From: Stichopus chloronotus
Lineage: Eukaryota; Echinodermata; Holothuroidea; Aspidochirotida; Stichopodidae
NCBI GenBank assembly: GCA_021234535.1
Contig: CM037838.1
Span: 20,653,009 to 20,717,008 of the forward strand
Direction of reading: 5' to 3'
Length of the DNA: 64,000 bases
Within the stretch, counting starts at the first letter, position 1; each line of letters begins with the position of its first letter. Of the stretch, positions 54,101-63,585 are shown piece after piece. The notes beneath the pieces were generated by a model, which had not been told where the DNA came from, ran no database searches, and worked only from the letters and a program-made list of their open reading frames with translations. A program made the position numbers and the translations under genes.

Positions 54101-57100
54101 AGAAAACTCAAGGATTTCAGTCCTTAGGTGCCTTCGCAAGAGGCAAGAAAAACGGTGGGCATAATGAAAACAGTTTGAGCAGAAAACAAACAAGGGTGAT
54201 CTGAGACATAGAGAATTAATTAGAATTAATTAGAATTAATTTTGGGCATACTTTCAGCAAGGGTAAATGAGCTCATTATTAGGCAAGGGGTAAGTATAGT
54301 CACTTGTGAATACTCCATACTCCAGTGAGTTTTGGGGATCACAGCTTTTCAAATTTTACTTCCAGTGTGGATATTTCAAGAAGCTGGTATTGGTAAGGTA
54401 CCATGTCTAAAGTTGGCGGGCAAGACCGGCTGCATCGTCTGGGTGTTGCCAGGGTGAACTCAGTAACAAAGAGTTTGTGGCTGCATTGGCTGCAGCCACT
54501 TTTCTAACACAAATGAGGGGGCTGGATATAAGGTGGTTGCAGCGGCCTTCCAGCCGTATTTTTTCAACAGGACATAACAATATTCAGTGGCACATCAGGC
54601 TGCCAAGGCCTCGTTGCTAAGGTTCTCTTTTGTTTCTAAACTCAACAACGGCTGCAGCGGCTGTGCCAACGGCGAGGAGGTCAACGTTTGATGTGGTGTC
54701 AAAGTAAATTTGACCCTGCAGCATTCACACTTAAAGGGAAGAAGGGCGTTTAGAATATACCAACATGGCATACAAAGAAAATAGGTTTAATCATCGTTAA
54801 ACCATTTAGTCTCATCAATAAACATCTGCATGGGCTTCATCTCCTCAAACAATTATGCATGTGATGATTAACGGAAGATGCATCATTTGAATTTTAAAAA
54901 GTGTGGGTGAACAAATCGTTGATGAGTAACAAATAACTGAATTTCTATCTGTGACAAACTTATTTCTTGAAAAGAGAGCTACTTTCCTTCCTTATTTTGA
55001 ATAATCTATCATTTTATGCCCACAAACATTGGTTTTAAAAGTATGGTTGTTTTCTGTAAAACAAACGCCTTATTTCCCTTTAAGTCAGGTATGCCTGCAA
55101 TCTTCCACATTTTCATTTTTTCCTTCCCATCCCTCAGGATACATCGGTGTTGTCAACAGAAGCCAGAGGGACATTGATGGCAGGAAGGACATCAAAGCTG
55201 CGCTGGCTGCAGAGAGGAAATTCTTCTTGAGCCATGGTGAATACCGCCATCTTGCTGACAGAATGGGAACACCATTCCTACAGAAAACACTCAACCAGGT
55301 ATTCCTCCTAGAGCCTTTGACAACAGTTTTGTTATCCTGATGGCCAATGAATATGCAGGCTGCTGAGTGCAGCCGATGTTTTTTGGGACACTTCTGATCT
55401 ATTTCCTGATCAGATCTTTGTTGGAGCTCTTTCTTTCATGCTCTGTGACTCTGAACCCAGAACCCGTATCTGATCACTAACAATTGGGGGACATCCCAGA
55501 AGTCTTTGGACCAAGTCCTGACACAAGCCAGGGTTTGTTGGGTTTGTTGTGTTATTGTGTGGGGACACTTAGTCATCTTCATGTCCTTGGGGGCGGTTCA
55601 TTGCTAACTTCCTTTTCTCTCAACTACCTGATGCTCTGATTTTGGCCAAAATATTGGGAATTAAATCTTCGCCCGAGCTTGTAACTTCAGACCCACATGC
55701 AGGGGCACAAATTTGTTCTCAAGTGACTGAGTGCAACTAAAATATCTTTGATGCCCTGTGGGCGCACAGATTTGTTCTAACAGAAGAAAGAGTGGTTCCG
55801 ACAAGTGATTTAAACTGTGTTCACAATCACACGAGATTTGTTCAGATTAATCAGGTGTGCTTATGGAAGAACCTGGGGGGAGGGCATTGATTGTAGCAAT
55901 TTATGGTCCCAAGTAACAGTTATATTTCCTGCAGTGAATTGCAAGAGAACCGTTCCTTCCATGGGCTTGTGTGATTATCATGAACAAGGTATGCAAACCT
56001 TCCGTGTGTGGAAAGAGACCTCAAGAAACAAACATAATACCACGTTTATGACAAAGATTACATATTTACATATTTAAATGAACAAACTGACCTAAAATTG
56101 TGAGGGGACAAAACAAGCACCTCTTGTGTTAAAGAAACTTGTTAAATTTGTCAGAAGAAGCCCTCCATATTTTCATTTAGAATTGGTCTATTTTGGGGAC
56201 TTGTCTATTTACAGTTATTTAAAAGGGATTGAGATTGGTATCGCTTTCACTTGTAGATTAAGTGTAATATTCATAGGCCATTGGGACAATAGTCTTTGAT
56301 GAATAACACTGAAAATATGCAAAAGCACATCTCTACCTACAGTGGCGAATAATGGAGAGGAACACTGTCGAAGACAAGACATATGCACACATACAGAGAG
56401 CATGTTAGAAGGAAATGAGACCAGTTTGTGGACCTGAAGAGGATATATGCTTAAAAGTTAAAACAATGTACAACTGAAGAAAACACTTTCAGGGGGTAAA
56501 CGTACTCATCCATAAAGACCAGAAGGAATATAGCAGCCATTTTGGAATGAAATGTTGATGAGGAAAGTTGTGATGTTTTGCACGGAAACAAGGCAGATGA
56601 TATGTTCACCTCGTAGATATATACTTACACCTTGCTTCACTAGTGCATTGAGACAAACTAGGGTGGGCCTAGACTAAGGGGGCATGGTGTCAGAATTGAT
56701 GTCATATGCACTTTGAGCAAGGTTAAACTTTATGCATTAGTGAAGCAAGGGGTAAAGTATAGTCACTTGTGAATACCCACACCATTGAATTGTGTGGAAG
56801 TACTCAGTTCCTCTGCGGTATATACACCAGCTAAGGCAACTATTTGTGACTCTTAATCTGATCTAGATACTTTTTGAAAGTGTGGAGACAGGGTGGAAGA
56901 AGAGTGACCCTCAAATGGGACAAATTTTGTGATTCCATGTTACACTGTTTAACTTTAGTGCCAAGTGACTTCATTTCTCTTTTACCCCCACAGCAATTGA
57001 CTAACCATATTCGAGATACAATGCCAGAGTTGAGAAACAAGCTTCAGTCACAACTGTTGGCACTAGAGGAAGAAGTGAAAGAGTTTAAAGACTTCAGTTA

Positions 57101-60100
57101 CGACGATCCAGCTCGTAAAACAAAAGCCATGCTGCAGTAAGTGAGATTTTTTTAATTTGTAAATTAGGTTGTCCCACCTCATCTCTCTCAAGGAAATATT
57201 CTGCAGCCATTCTATTGTCCCTTAAACAAGTGACCCAAGAAGCATCCCTAAGCATGTCTCTTTCCTCAGCACAGTAAGAGGATAATTATTCCAGGACAGG
57301 CATCAAACGTTTGACATGAAGCATCTCTAGAGTAAGTGTTGGATGGCCTTCCCTGAACTGGTAGTGGTTGTTATAGTAGGTCATAGCCATTCTTTAAATA
57401 AAATTTTAGTGGACCTTAGGTTGTACCCTTAGAACCCAGTCCTCTAGTTTCAAGGGATCATGAACACATGGATCATCCCATGGATCATCACAAGTACAGT
57501 AGAGCATCACTTGTTGGCTCTGTTAATCATCCATTTTTCAGTAAGTTTGACTAGCTATTTAGTTCCTTTCTTGGCTTTACACAGGGTAAAATATTGAATG
57601 AATAGTGTCAATGGTACATCATGGATCTGCATCACCTCCCCTCTCCTTACCTGTCTCTACAGTACTACAGTACTACTGGATTCTCAATCTATCAGGACGT
57701 CATAGTCAGACACAATAGTCAGTAGTTATGCATACTGCTGCCTACTTAATCATTTGGCTAGGCCCTCCATGTGCCTCCATCTGTTGACGTTGAACCAAAT
57801 TTGTTGATATGCAAGGTAGTTCGCTCCCAGCGGAAGTCACCGAGTCTTTCGAGAGGCTCGTTGTTGTGGTAGTGAGGGACCTATTTGACATTAGCAAACA
57901 TTTTTAACTGCCCTCTAAGTAAACTCGAGAAAATTGTGAAATAAATAGAAGTGATGGTAGTACATCTGCATAAGCTCTAAAGTGAAATTTTAAGAGTTGT
58001 TGAAAGGGCAAAGAGTTTCTGGATCCATCCCTGGGAGACAACTTGTGGAAAATACTTTGTTTTGTCATTGTTCAGAGATCATGATAGGTCGTAAATTAAA
58101 AGACATTATGATAAATCTTCAAGTCGATGAACTTTCTGTAACCTATTTTGCTGTTAATACATCACTCCATGTATATATGTCAATACATCACTGTCCTCAC
58201 AGGTTAGTGCAACAATTTGGTGTCGACTTTGAGAAGAAAATAGAGGGCTCTGGTGACCAGATCAACACCAGCGAGTTATCAGGCGGTGCAAAAATCAATC
58301 GTATATTTCACGAGCGGTACCCGTTCGAAGTGGTGAGAATGGAGTACGATGAAAAGGAACTAAGAAGAGAAATCAGTTATGCTATTAAGAATATCCATGG
58401 TGTCAGGTGGGTACTAGAATGGTGTTATGTTGTGCATGGTGTTGAGCCATGCAAAGAATTCTGCTATGAAACAATAACCGTGGTTGTTTTGCAGCCACTG
58501 TCACTGTTGCCTGAATGTGTAATATTAAGCACATGTCAATGAGAGAACAGTTTACCCATGGTGAAAGGAACAGATGAAATGTAACTCATATAACATGTGT
58601 GATGGTGTTATAGTACTGCATCAGTTAGGCTATAGGGTGTGTTGAGTAGTGAGACCAAGTACAACGTTGTACAATGCTTTTTGGTACTTCAGGGAGAATG
58701 CTTACTTGAATTAAAAATGTCCAGTGTGTCAGATGGCTTAATGAAATCACTAAATATCCATGTGGATTATGGTATCGTGGAATGTCAGGGAGAATGCTAT
58801 TGGGCAAGTCCAAGCTATTCTACGTGTTTCATACGGGACTATCAAAAGAGATTTCAAAAACCCTGTAACTTTGGCTTGGGAGCTTTTTATTAAAGTTTTT
58901 ATGAGCTAGTAAGGTGAGTATAATAACAAAGTCTATCATGGAAAAAATTCAATTCAATCAATTTAATTACGATGAGTGAGGGCTCATTAATGTGCCATGT
59001 TTTGTATGGGACTAGAGAAAATGCAGGTTTTTGACCCAAAGTAGTTCTTCTCAAATTTCTCTGAGAGTATTTGTCAGAATTTAGTTTGAGGAACACATGT
59101 AATAGATACAACAGTTGTGGACATGTATATAGAAGTTTCAAAAAAAAAAATTTGGGTGGTGGCAGTGAACCATGGATATTTGTGAAACATGAAGTATTTC
59201 GTATGGGACTGTTTCGTATGGGACATTTTGTCGCTAGTACAGTACAATATATGTAAGGATTTAATTGAATAACATTCCACCACCAGAAACACCAATGCCG
59301 TAAAATAACAATGAGCTGAAGTTCAAAATGGCATTGTTACATAAGATTTAATGCAAAAAAAAGCATTTTCAAAACCAATGATACATTTTGTACGCTAGTC
59401 GCTACAGCACGCATCAACGCACACTACAAACTAGTTCACAAACTTACTGAATTGCGACCCAGATCTGAAAGTTCAGTCTGTGTCTCTCACTGTCTTGTTC
59501 ACAAAGTAAATCCAACTGCCAGGTATGTAATTATTTAATTGGTCAAAGTGACATACACAAATGCAATTTACATAGCAGACCATTATGGCAGCAATTTAGC
59601 AGATTTCAAAGAAAAAGATTAAAACCTGTTAATAACTTGGACATTTTCAATCACCAACTCCTCATAAAGATAGTAAACACAAACACAAAGATAAAGAATA
59701 TGGTACTGCAACCGTTACAGTGTCAGTTTGACGACCATCACGGTTCAAATCCCTTCGTGCAGTATGGGGCATGGTGTCTAAACACGAGAACTTGCACATT
59801 ACAGTATGCGCTGCATAAATTGGCATAGTATAACAAGGAATGTAATCAGTAGCCCCATCTATTCTGTTATCATGTATTCATCAGGAACTACATGAATATC
59901 TCTGTTATTGATGATAGGTGTTTCCAGTTTTTCAACTACAGCATTCATATCATAAGTTTTATATTTTGCTATTTGAGGGGACCTAAGCTTGGACTTGCCC
60001 TATCCTTAAGAAGAATTGTCCATGGTCTTAAAATGGCTTCATGCAATCATTAAATATAAACATGCATGATGGTGTTATAGCACTTCAGGGAGAATGATGT

Positions 60101-61942
60101 ACTTAGTAGAATGTCCACGGTCTTAAGTGGGTTTGAGCCGAACCATGAGAAACATCATAGGCAAGGCAGCGTAGTTAATATAACACAGTCTCTATTTACA
60201 GTGCACGCTGTACGTGATTTAAAACGGTCACAAAGGTGACGGCAATATAGCTCACATGCTACGTAAAATATGAGCCAGGCCAAGCCCTGCCAATTGTTCT
60301 AAATTCATGAAATACAGGATCTTAAATCATAACAATAAGTTTCTGTAACTATTGTGATACCTTTTTTTTTTTTTACCCCATCCTCAAAAGAATTGTCAAA
60401 TTTTTCATTTCATATTAACAGGTTTCATTTGTGTCTTAACTTGTGTAAAATAAAGAAATAAATAACTTGTGTCTTGAGCTTTTAGTCTGCTAATGTTTAC
60501 AATATTGCCACAATTTATTCAGGGTCGGTCTTTTCACTCCTGACATGGCTTTTGAGGCAATCACCAAGAAGCAGATATCACGGCTGAAGGAGCCCTCTCT
60601 AAAATGTGTGGACATGGTCGTGAACGAACTCAACAACGTCGTCCGAGAGTGTGGCGAGAAGGTGAGGAAAGAGCTCCTCTTTGATCCATAGAAATATTCC
60701 ATGGTTATACGAGATGATATCGGCTGGTGAAATCTCTATAATTTAAGCCGCACATGTGATAAAATAGGGATGTTGATGCAACTAGAAAATTTTGAGACAA
60801 GTATGCTGTTCCTTATCATTCAAGGAAAGTGTTGCAAGCATCTAGAGCAAAGTGAATCTGTGGTGCATCCTAACCATGAACAAAGTTAATCTGTGTGTAT
60901 CCTAATCATGAACAAAGTTAATCTGTGTGCATCCTAACTGTAAAGCCCAACCTGTTACATATAAAGGTATGAAGATCCAGAGTAGTGAGACATAAACTTG
61001 GGTGGCAGTTAATTGAAAATTTGTTGTTTTTTTTCTTTGTTTTGGTGTTTTTGTTGGAGCAATTTGTGTGTTACACTGTTCTCACTTACGTAAGTCTTTC
61101 TACATTCAAATCAGAGAGTGAAAGCTAATTAGTTTCTTCCTCTAAGTGTGCTGAATCATGACAAATAAGTAAAGCAGTGCTGCTGTCATTTCACTCCAAA
61201 GTGTGAAGAAGCATTTCCTTCCAATCGAATTCATATTGATGATTTCAGATGGCCAGGTACCCGAGGTTACGAGACGAGACAGAGCGCATCATCTGCAATC
61301 ACATACGAGAAAACGAGCAGAGAACAAAGGTGATGGTGTCATCTCTAATCGAAATACAGCTAGCCTACATGAACACGAATCATGAAGACTTCATCGGATT
61401 TGCTAAGTAAGTTGATTCTTTCTTGGAGAGAGATTTGGTTTTTGTTCTCTTCGACTTTTCTGTGGGGGTCACAAAATAGGAAAGAAGTCCCATCAGTGAC
61501 AGAGGTGGCTACAACTGATAGCATCAGTGAAAGCGAGAATTATCCAAATATTTATCATCAAAGTCCTTCAAATTTCTCCTCTTAATCATCTCCCTGTGAG
61601 AGTGAAGTACCCTCCATGTGTGGACCTTCAAGGCTCATTTCTGACATTTATTCCAATGAGGGATTTCATTTATTAGGCCTCAAAGAAATCTTTTCATTTT
61701 GAATGTATGGCAAAATTTTCATTACGTTACACCTAAAGATCGACAAGTGTTCCCCACCAACCTGAGGGTGTCTCAAAGTACAAATTAATCATGGCTTACA
61801 GGTACATCTCTTGCAGTGGAAATGCTTTTACTTTTCGTTCTCATTTTCTGAATTTTTAACGTCCTCCCTTTCTCGATTTGCCAGTGCCCAAAATAAATCA
61901 GACCGTAACATTACCGTGGAGAAAAAGAAACTCGGCAACCAG
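23974..61942 (+). CDS. DNM: Classical dynamin, large membrane-fission GTPase (gene continues past right edge)
   Basis: A spliced gene. The coding exons are 23974-24134, 40972-41045, 52387-52536, 53228-53431, 53862-53960, 55138-55298, 56994-57136, 58203-58406, 60523-60661, 61249-61406 and 61885-61942. Together they give 1551 nt, 517 codons with no frame break. The protein is colinear with vertebrate DNM1/2 and residue numbers match at least through the GTPase domain. Seen: P-loop GGQSAGKSS (38-46), switch I Thr65 in GSGIVTRRP, switch II DLPG (136-139), G4 TKLD (205-208), the VNRSQ.DI G5 region, then bundle and stalk through [13 protein letters not shown]. Known role: it assembles as a helix on the necks of clathrin-coated pits and cuts them by GTP hydrolysis. 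The PH, GED and proline-rich parts must lie to the right. The start codon has a good context (AAGATGG). It is one orthologue-like gene, so the vertebrate paralogue names DNM1/2/3 should not be applied strictly. Confidence 0.95.
25607..25850 (+). mobile_element. LINE (non-LTR retrotransposon) 3' end fragment, broken
   Basis: The translation [20 protein letters not shown] followed by a Ser-Val stretch matches the conserved C-terminal tail of reverse transcriptases of CR1/Jockey-like LINEs (typically R..FFS.RVVN.WN.LP..VV.A.S...FK..LD). The expected Trp is Gly here, and a single-base deletion near 25708 shifts FKNALDKYF into another frame. After the coding tail comes a T-rich stretch and a TATACTATACTAAACTAAATA-like 3' end (about 25829-25849). 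It is a 5'-truncated dead copy in intron 1. Confidence 0.7.
29017..29362. mobile_element. TTAA-type MITE, AGGGAAATAGGGCGTTT family, copy 1
   Basis: A 346-bp element with inverted ends AGGGAAATAGGGCGTTT (left) and AAACGCCCTATTTCCCT (right), which are perfect reverse complements. It is flanked by TTAA at 29013-29016 and 29363-29366. It has no transposase ORF. Its interior matches the copies at 34162, 36735 and, inverted, 54735. TTAA target choice suggests mobilisation by a piggyBac-type transposase. Confidence 0.92.
29927..30350 (+). repeat. Dispersed repeat family B, copy 2
   Basis: Begins CAGTGGTGGAGAGGGGGG and continues CCCCCCACAGAAATTTTGGGG, GATGGTGTTGAAAAAG, AAGTGTGATCC, GATGTCATAGATTCAGGAAA, AACCCTCACGCTCAATTAAA. 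This is the same order as in the copy at 30886-31725 only about 1 kb away. It appears truncated on the right. Confidence 0.65.
30886..31725 (+). mobile_element. Family B element, longest copy, with CAGTGGCGTAGC-like ends
   Basis: The left end CAGTGGTGTAGCTAG (30886) and the right end CCGGCTACGCCCCTGGCACTG (to 31725) read as diverged inverted ends of a CAGTGGCGTAGC type, common among animal cut-and-paste elements. The interior holds all words shared with copies 1 and 2. No coding capacity and no clear target duplication were seen, so the superfamily is left open. Confidence 0.55.
34162..34513. mobile_element. TTAA-type MITE, AGGGAAATAGGGCGTTT family, diverged copy 2
   Basis: Same orientation as 29017-29362. 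The left end is ATGGGAATCGGGTGTT and the right end ACACCCTGTTTCCTTT, with interior matches CTTCTTTTCAAGAAAT and AATCCAGTCATTTGTCGCTC. The ends and flanks are eroded, showing it is older than copy 1. Confidence 0.7.
36735..36870. mobile_element. TTAA-type MITE, AGGGAAATAGGGCGTTT family, partial copy 3
   Basis: Only the right half is recognisable: CTTATTTCTTGAAAAGAAGG, ACAAACAATGGTTTCAAAAG, then the end AAAGGCCTTATTGCCCT followed by TTAA (36871-36874). It is in the orientation of the 54735 copy. The left half is lost or too diverged to see. Confidence 0.65.
39104..39471. mobile_element. TTAA-type MITE, AGGGGCTCGTTGAGTTG family
   Basis: A 368-bp element. Left end AGGGGCTCGTTGAGTTG, right end CAACTCAATGAGCCTCT, matching at 15 of 17 positions as inverted repeats. 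It is flanked by TTAA at 39100-39103 and 39472-39475. It has no coding capacity. This is a different family from the 29017 element but shares its target site. Confidence 0.88.
40180..40200. repeat. Perfect GTACAGTACA inverted repeat
   Basis: Arms GTACAGTACA (40180-40189) and TGTACTGTAC (40191-40200) around a single central G. It is an extreme case of the TACAGTA/TACTGTA words that recur through introns 1 and 2. Confidence 0.8.
40972..41045 (+). CDS. DNM: Dynamin exon 2: switch I
   Basis: 74 nt. It completes Arg54, then reads [14 protein letters not shown] and on to INANT. Thr65 is the switch I residue that co-ordinates Mg2+ in GTP-bound dynamins. Donor GTAAGC. It aligns without gaps to human residues 54-78. 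Confidence 0.97.
41046..52386 (+). other. Dynamin intron 2 (11.3 kb)
   Basis: Donor GTAAGC, acceptor TTTCGTCAG. It is non-coding and dense in TACAGTA/TACTGTA words. A fragment of the CAAGGGGTAAGT repeat lies at 48341-48400, and an eroded CAGTGGCATAGCCAG transposon end is at about 50264. The minus-strand open frame at 47108-47458 lacks an ATG and any recognisable domain. Confidence 0.85.
48341..48400 (+). repeat. Fragment of CAAGGGGTAAGT hairpin-element family
   Basis: GCAAGGGGTAAGTGCTGTATGG, then ACACTTTTGAATACCCATACCAGTGAGTGATGGGGATCAC (here listed as word order, not exact copy) parallels 54283-54343 and 56747-56795. Only the right arm is present. Confidence 0.5.
52387..52536 (+). CDS. DNM: Dynamin exon 3
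   Basis: 150 nt, residues 79-128 plus one base. It reads [16 protein letters not shown] through VYSPH, and the following Val codon is split. Contains the conserved [12 protein letters not shown] segment. Donor GTTAGT. Confidence 0.97.
53228..53431 (+). CDS. DNM: Dynamin exon 4: switch II
   Basis: 204 nt. Contains the G3 motif [20 protein letters not shown] and the nearly invariant [20 protein letters not shown]. Ends VDPQ plus one base before GTTTGT, a weaker donor than its neighbours. Confidence 0.97.
53862..53960 (+). CDS. DNM: Dynamin exon 5: G4 motif
   Basis: 99 nt. Reads [20 protein letters not shown] and ends LPLRR plus one base. TKLD (205-208) gives guanine specificity. Donor GTGAGG. 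Confidence 0.97.
54058..54343. mobile_element. Hairpin element, TACTTACCCCTTGCTT family, copy 1
   Basis: The left arm AAACTTACCCATTGCTTACT (from about 54062) and the right arm TTAGGCAAGGGGTAAGTATA (to about 54298) are diverged inverted repeats. The right flank GTCACTTGTGAATACTCC and GAGTTTTGGGGATCAC is shared with copies at 48341 and 56747, so the mobile unit may extend past the arms. Confidence 0.5.
54735..55079. mobile_element. TTAA-type MITE, AGGGAAATAGGGCGTTT family, copy 4, inverted
   Basis: 345 bp. Ends AGGGAAGAAGGGCGTTT and AAACGCCTTATTTCCCT, flanked by TTAA at 54731-54734 and 55080-55083. The interior is the reverse complement of the 29017 copy (for example TTAAACCATTTAGTCTCATC, CATGTGATGATTAACGGAAG). 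It sits in intron 5 right against the polypyrimidine region of exon 6. Confidence 0.9.
55138..55298 (+). CDS. DNM: Dynamin exon 6
   Basis: 161 nt. Reads [19 protein letters not shown], then [13 protein letters not shown] and [15 protein letters not shown]. The VNRSQ segment is the G5 region of dynamins. Donor GTATTC. Confidence 0.97.
55299..56993 (+). other. Dynamin intron 6
   Basis: 1695 bp. Non-coding, except for the hairpin element at 56619-56795. Nothing else recognised. Confidence 0.8.
56619..56795. mobile_element. Hairpin element, TACTTACCCCTTGCTT family, copy 2
   Basis: The arms TACTTACACCTTGCTTCACT (about 56623) and AGTGAAGCAAGGGGTAAAGTA (to about 56759) form an inverted repeat of about 28 bp, including TAGTGCAT/ATGCATTA. 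The right flank GTCACTTGTGAATACCC is shared with the copy at 54058-54343. Confidence 0.65.
56994..57136 (+). CDS. DNM: Dynamin exon 7
   Basis: 143 nt. Reads [20 protein letters not shown] and ends AMLQ with the Gln codon split. Start of the bundle/stalk (middle) region. Donor GTAAGT. Confidence 0.97.
57137..58202 (+). other. Dynamin intron 7
   Basis: 1066 bp; nothing recognised beyond splice sites (GTAAGT donor, CCTCACAG acceptor) and some TACAGTACTACAGTACTACT at about 57660. Confidence 0.8.
58203..58406 (+). CDS. DNM: Dynamin exon 8: stalk
   Basis: 204 nt. Reads [37 protein letters not shown] and [17 protein letters not shown], and ends one codon split at Arg399. These are the most conserved stalk motifs. 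Donor GTGGGT. Confidence 0.97.
58407..60522 (+). other. Dynamin intron 8, with internal duplicated segments
   Basis: 2116 bp. Two related segments occur, about 58715-58800 and 60030-60110: both carry ATGGCTT.ATG.AATCA.TAAATAT, GATTATGGT or GATGATGGT, and TCAGGGAGAATG. TTTCGTATGGGAC words recur near 58990, 59198 and 59212. This is probably an uncharacterised repeat. A B-box-like GGTTCAAATCCC at about 59743 hints at a tRNA-derived SINE remnant. I searched for a second version of exon 9 and saw none. Confidence 0.6.
60523..60661 (+). CDS. DNM: Dynamin exon 9: stalk segment alternative in vertebrates
   Basis: 139 nt: it completes Arg399, then 46 codons reading [17 protein letters not shown] and on to VVRECGEK. 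In vertebrate DNM1 and DNM2 this same 46-residue block is encoded by the alternative pair 10a/10b. Only one version is visible here. Donor GTGAGG. Confidence 0.97.
60662..61248 (+). other. Dynamin intron 9 with a short tandem repeat
   Basis: 587 bp. Three units of 32-33 bp (about 60848-60944) of the form CAAAGTTAATCTGTGTG.ATCCTAA.CATGAA. Nothing else recognised. Confidence 0.75.
61249..61406 (+). CDS. DNM: Dynamin exon 10: end of stalk
   Basis: 158 nt. Reads [20 protein letters not shown], then [17 protein letters not shown], and ends two bases into an Asn codon (AA) before GTAAGT. Because it ends in phase 2, the next exon must supply one base; both candidate partners supply T. Confidence 0.97.
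61407..61884 (+). other. Dynamin intron 10
   Basis: 478 bp, ordinary. The acceptor tract TCCTCCCTTTCTCGATTTGCCAG precedes exon 11. Confidence 0.8.
61885..61942 (+). CDS. DNM: Dynamin exon 11, Lys-rich linker before PH domain (version 1)
   Basis: 58 nt: it completes Asn498, then [19 protein letters not shown], ending in phase 0 before GTAAAT. It matches the vertebrate linker in position and ending (NAQQ…KKK.SGNQ). The PH domain should begin in the next exon, outside the window. Confidence 0.92.
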
Positions 61943-63585
61943 GTAAATTGGTGTGGTGGGTTTATGCGATATGAAAGTGCTATTAACCCTGTCTGTCTGC
62001 AGTACTCATTGTTTCCTTATTTATGCCTGGCATGTTTCCTCCGTTTTTTTTTTCATCAAATATTAACGCACGGTCAACATACTTCCTCTGTTTGGGTTTT
62101 GTCCTTACTTAGCACGTCATGATTCCAACTAACAAAAACTTAAATGCCAAGCTTTTGATATCAGCGTATTTTCTAACATTTTTATCCTAAACTGCATTTG
62201 TTAACAAATGAAGTTGTCTCAGATATTTTGGAAAAGATGATTTGCGTCTGTGCTTCGAAGTGAAATTGTGCTCATTTTTGGTAAACAAGAGAAAACAAAA
62301 ACAAAACAAACACTGCACTTATGAATTGCTGAAAAGTATTGCAAGCACAGGGGAAAAAAATCGATCCAAAGTAACAGAAGGACATCATTTCAGCCAGAAA
62401 ATCCTGTTAAAAACTGGAAGAGCACCGGATGCGTTTGGAGTGATCGAAATATGGGTAGATCAACACCAAAAATGAGCTATGGTTTTAGTATAGCTTGGGT
62501 TTCATGGATTTTTTTTTTCTTTTGTGATGGGAAGTCTACTCTGGTTTGAATTGAACTCCTGTTGCATCTTGGTATTGCTAGCACCTTTGAATGGAATGTG
62601 TGATAGTCACATGTTTAACCTAACGTCTCTGTTCATGGGTGGTGGATTATACTGACTGGTCCTTCCTGAAATCTTTTATGTTAGTTGCTCTCTTTCTCTT
62701 ACCTCATCCCCATTCCCACCGTCTCCCTTTCCAATCTATTAAGCAGTAAACACCAGTGACAAGTTTGGAACATCCCAAAATATCAACGCTGCTGCCTTTC
62801 ATACTAGCTTGAGCCTCAAAGTCCTCGTATTACAGAGAGGAATAGTGAGATAAGAAATATTGCTGCTTTGCAAGAAGGATTATATCCAGAGGTGATAAAA
62901 AAAAAGTGCTTAAATTCTTTTGCCATGCTGGACTTATTGATTCCCAAAACCACAGCTGACACAAAGGAACCTAACTCTCCCTGCTTTATCTGCAAAGGAA
63001 ACTTGACTGAAGCAATGATCAAATTGCTATTTTTTCATGGGATTTAGCCATTGGTCTGCTATTATGGGGAATATTTAAGTTGGAAGCTGGAAACCTAAGA
63101 CCTGGTCGTAAAAAACACAGTGCCGTTCTGTGAAGGCCTATGAAGCTTTTTGTCTAGTTTACGTAAATACATTTGTTTAATGTAGGTTCCTTTTTTGAGA
63201 CCAGTGCTTCCTCAGCCAGTAGTGTCACCCTCTTAGCTACATTGTATTACAAATAAATTTACAAACAAAAAGATAAAGAATGATATGTAGATTAATTTGA
63301 CATGTCAAGTTAAAAAAAAATAAACTGTTGAGGGAATGAACCCTGAATTGTTCCAGGATTGACTCACACAGTCCTCACCAAAAAATTATCATCCATTATA
63401 GGTGTGCGAAATTCTTCCCTTACAATCAACCTAAACTATCCTCTGTTCCTCATGTTTCCTTGTGTCTATACCCAGTTGTTATCACCTTTACTAGTCTCTC
63501 ATTTCCTCCTACCCACCCCTCCCCCCCCTTTTTTTCCTTCCTGTCTGATCCGTGTGTTATTCTCCTTGCGGTTCGTTTCGTGTAG
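61943..63585 (+). other. Dynamin intron between the two linker exons
   Basis: 1643 bp without recognised features. Its last 90 bases form an extended pyrimidine-rich tract (CCTCCCCCCCCTTTTTTTCC and more) leading to TTTCGTGTAG, a strong-looking polypyrimidine region for exon 12. Confidence 0.7.

Larger units (their letters stand above)
53961..55137 (+). other. Dynamin intron 5, largely made of mobile elements
   Basis: Of its 1177 bp, most is repeat-derived: a CAAGGGGTAAGT hairpin element at 54058-54343, three 11-bp AATTAATTAGA units at 54209-54241, and a TTAA-type MITE at 54735-55079 that ends 58 bp before exon 6. Confidence 0.8.

Noticed and set aside
58639..58893. Open frame in intron 8 as a second version of the stalk exon
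   Set aside because: No similarity to the exon at 60523-60661 and no suitable phase; it overlaps a repeated segment.
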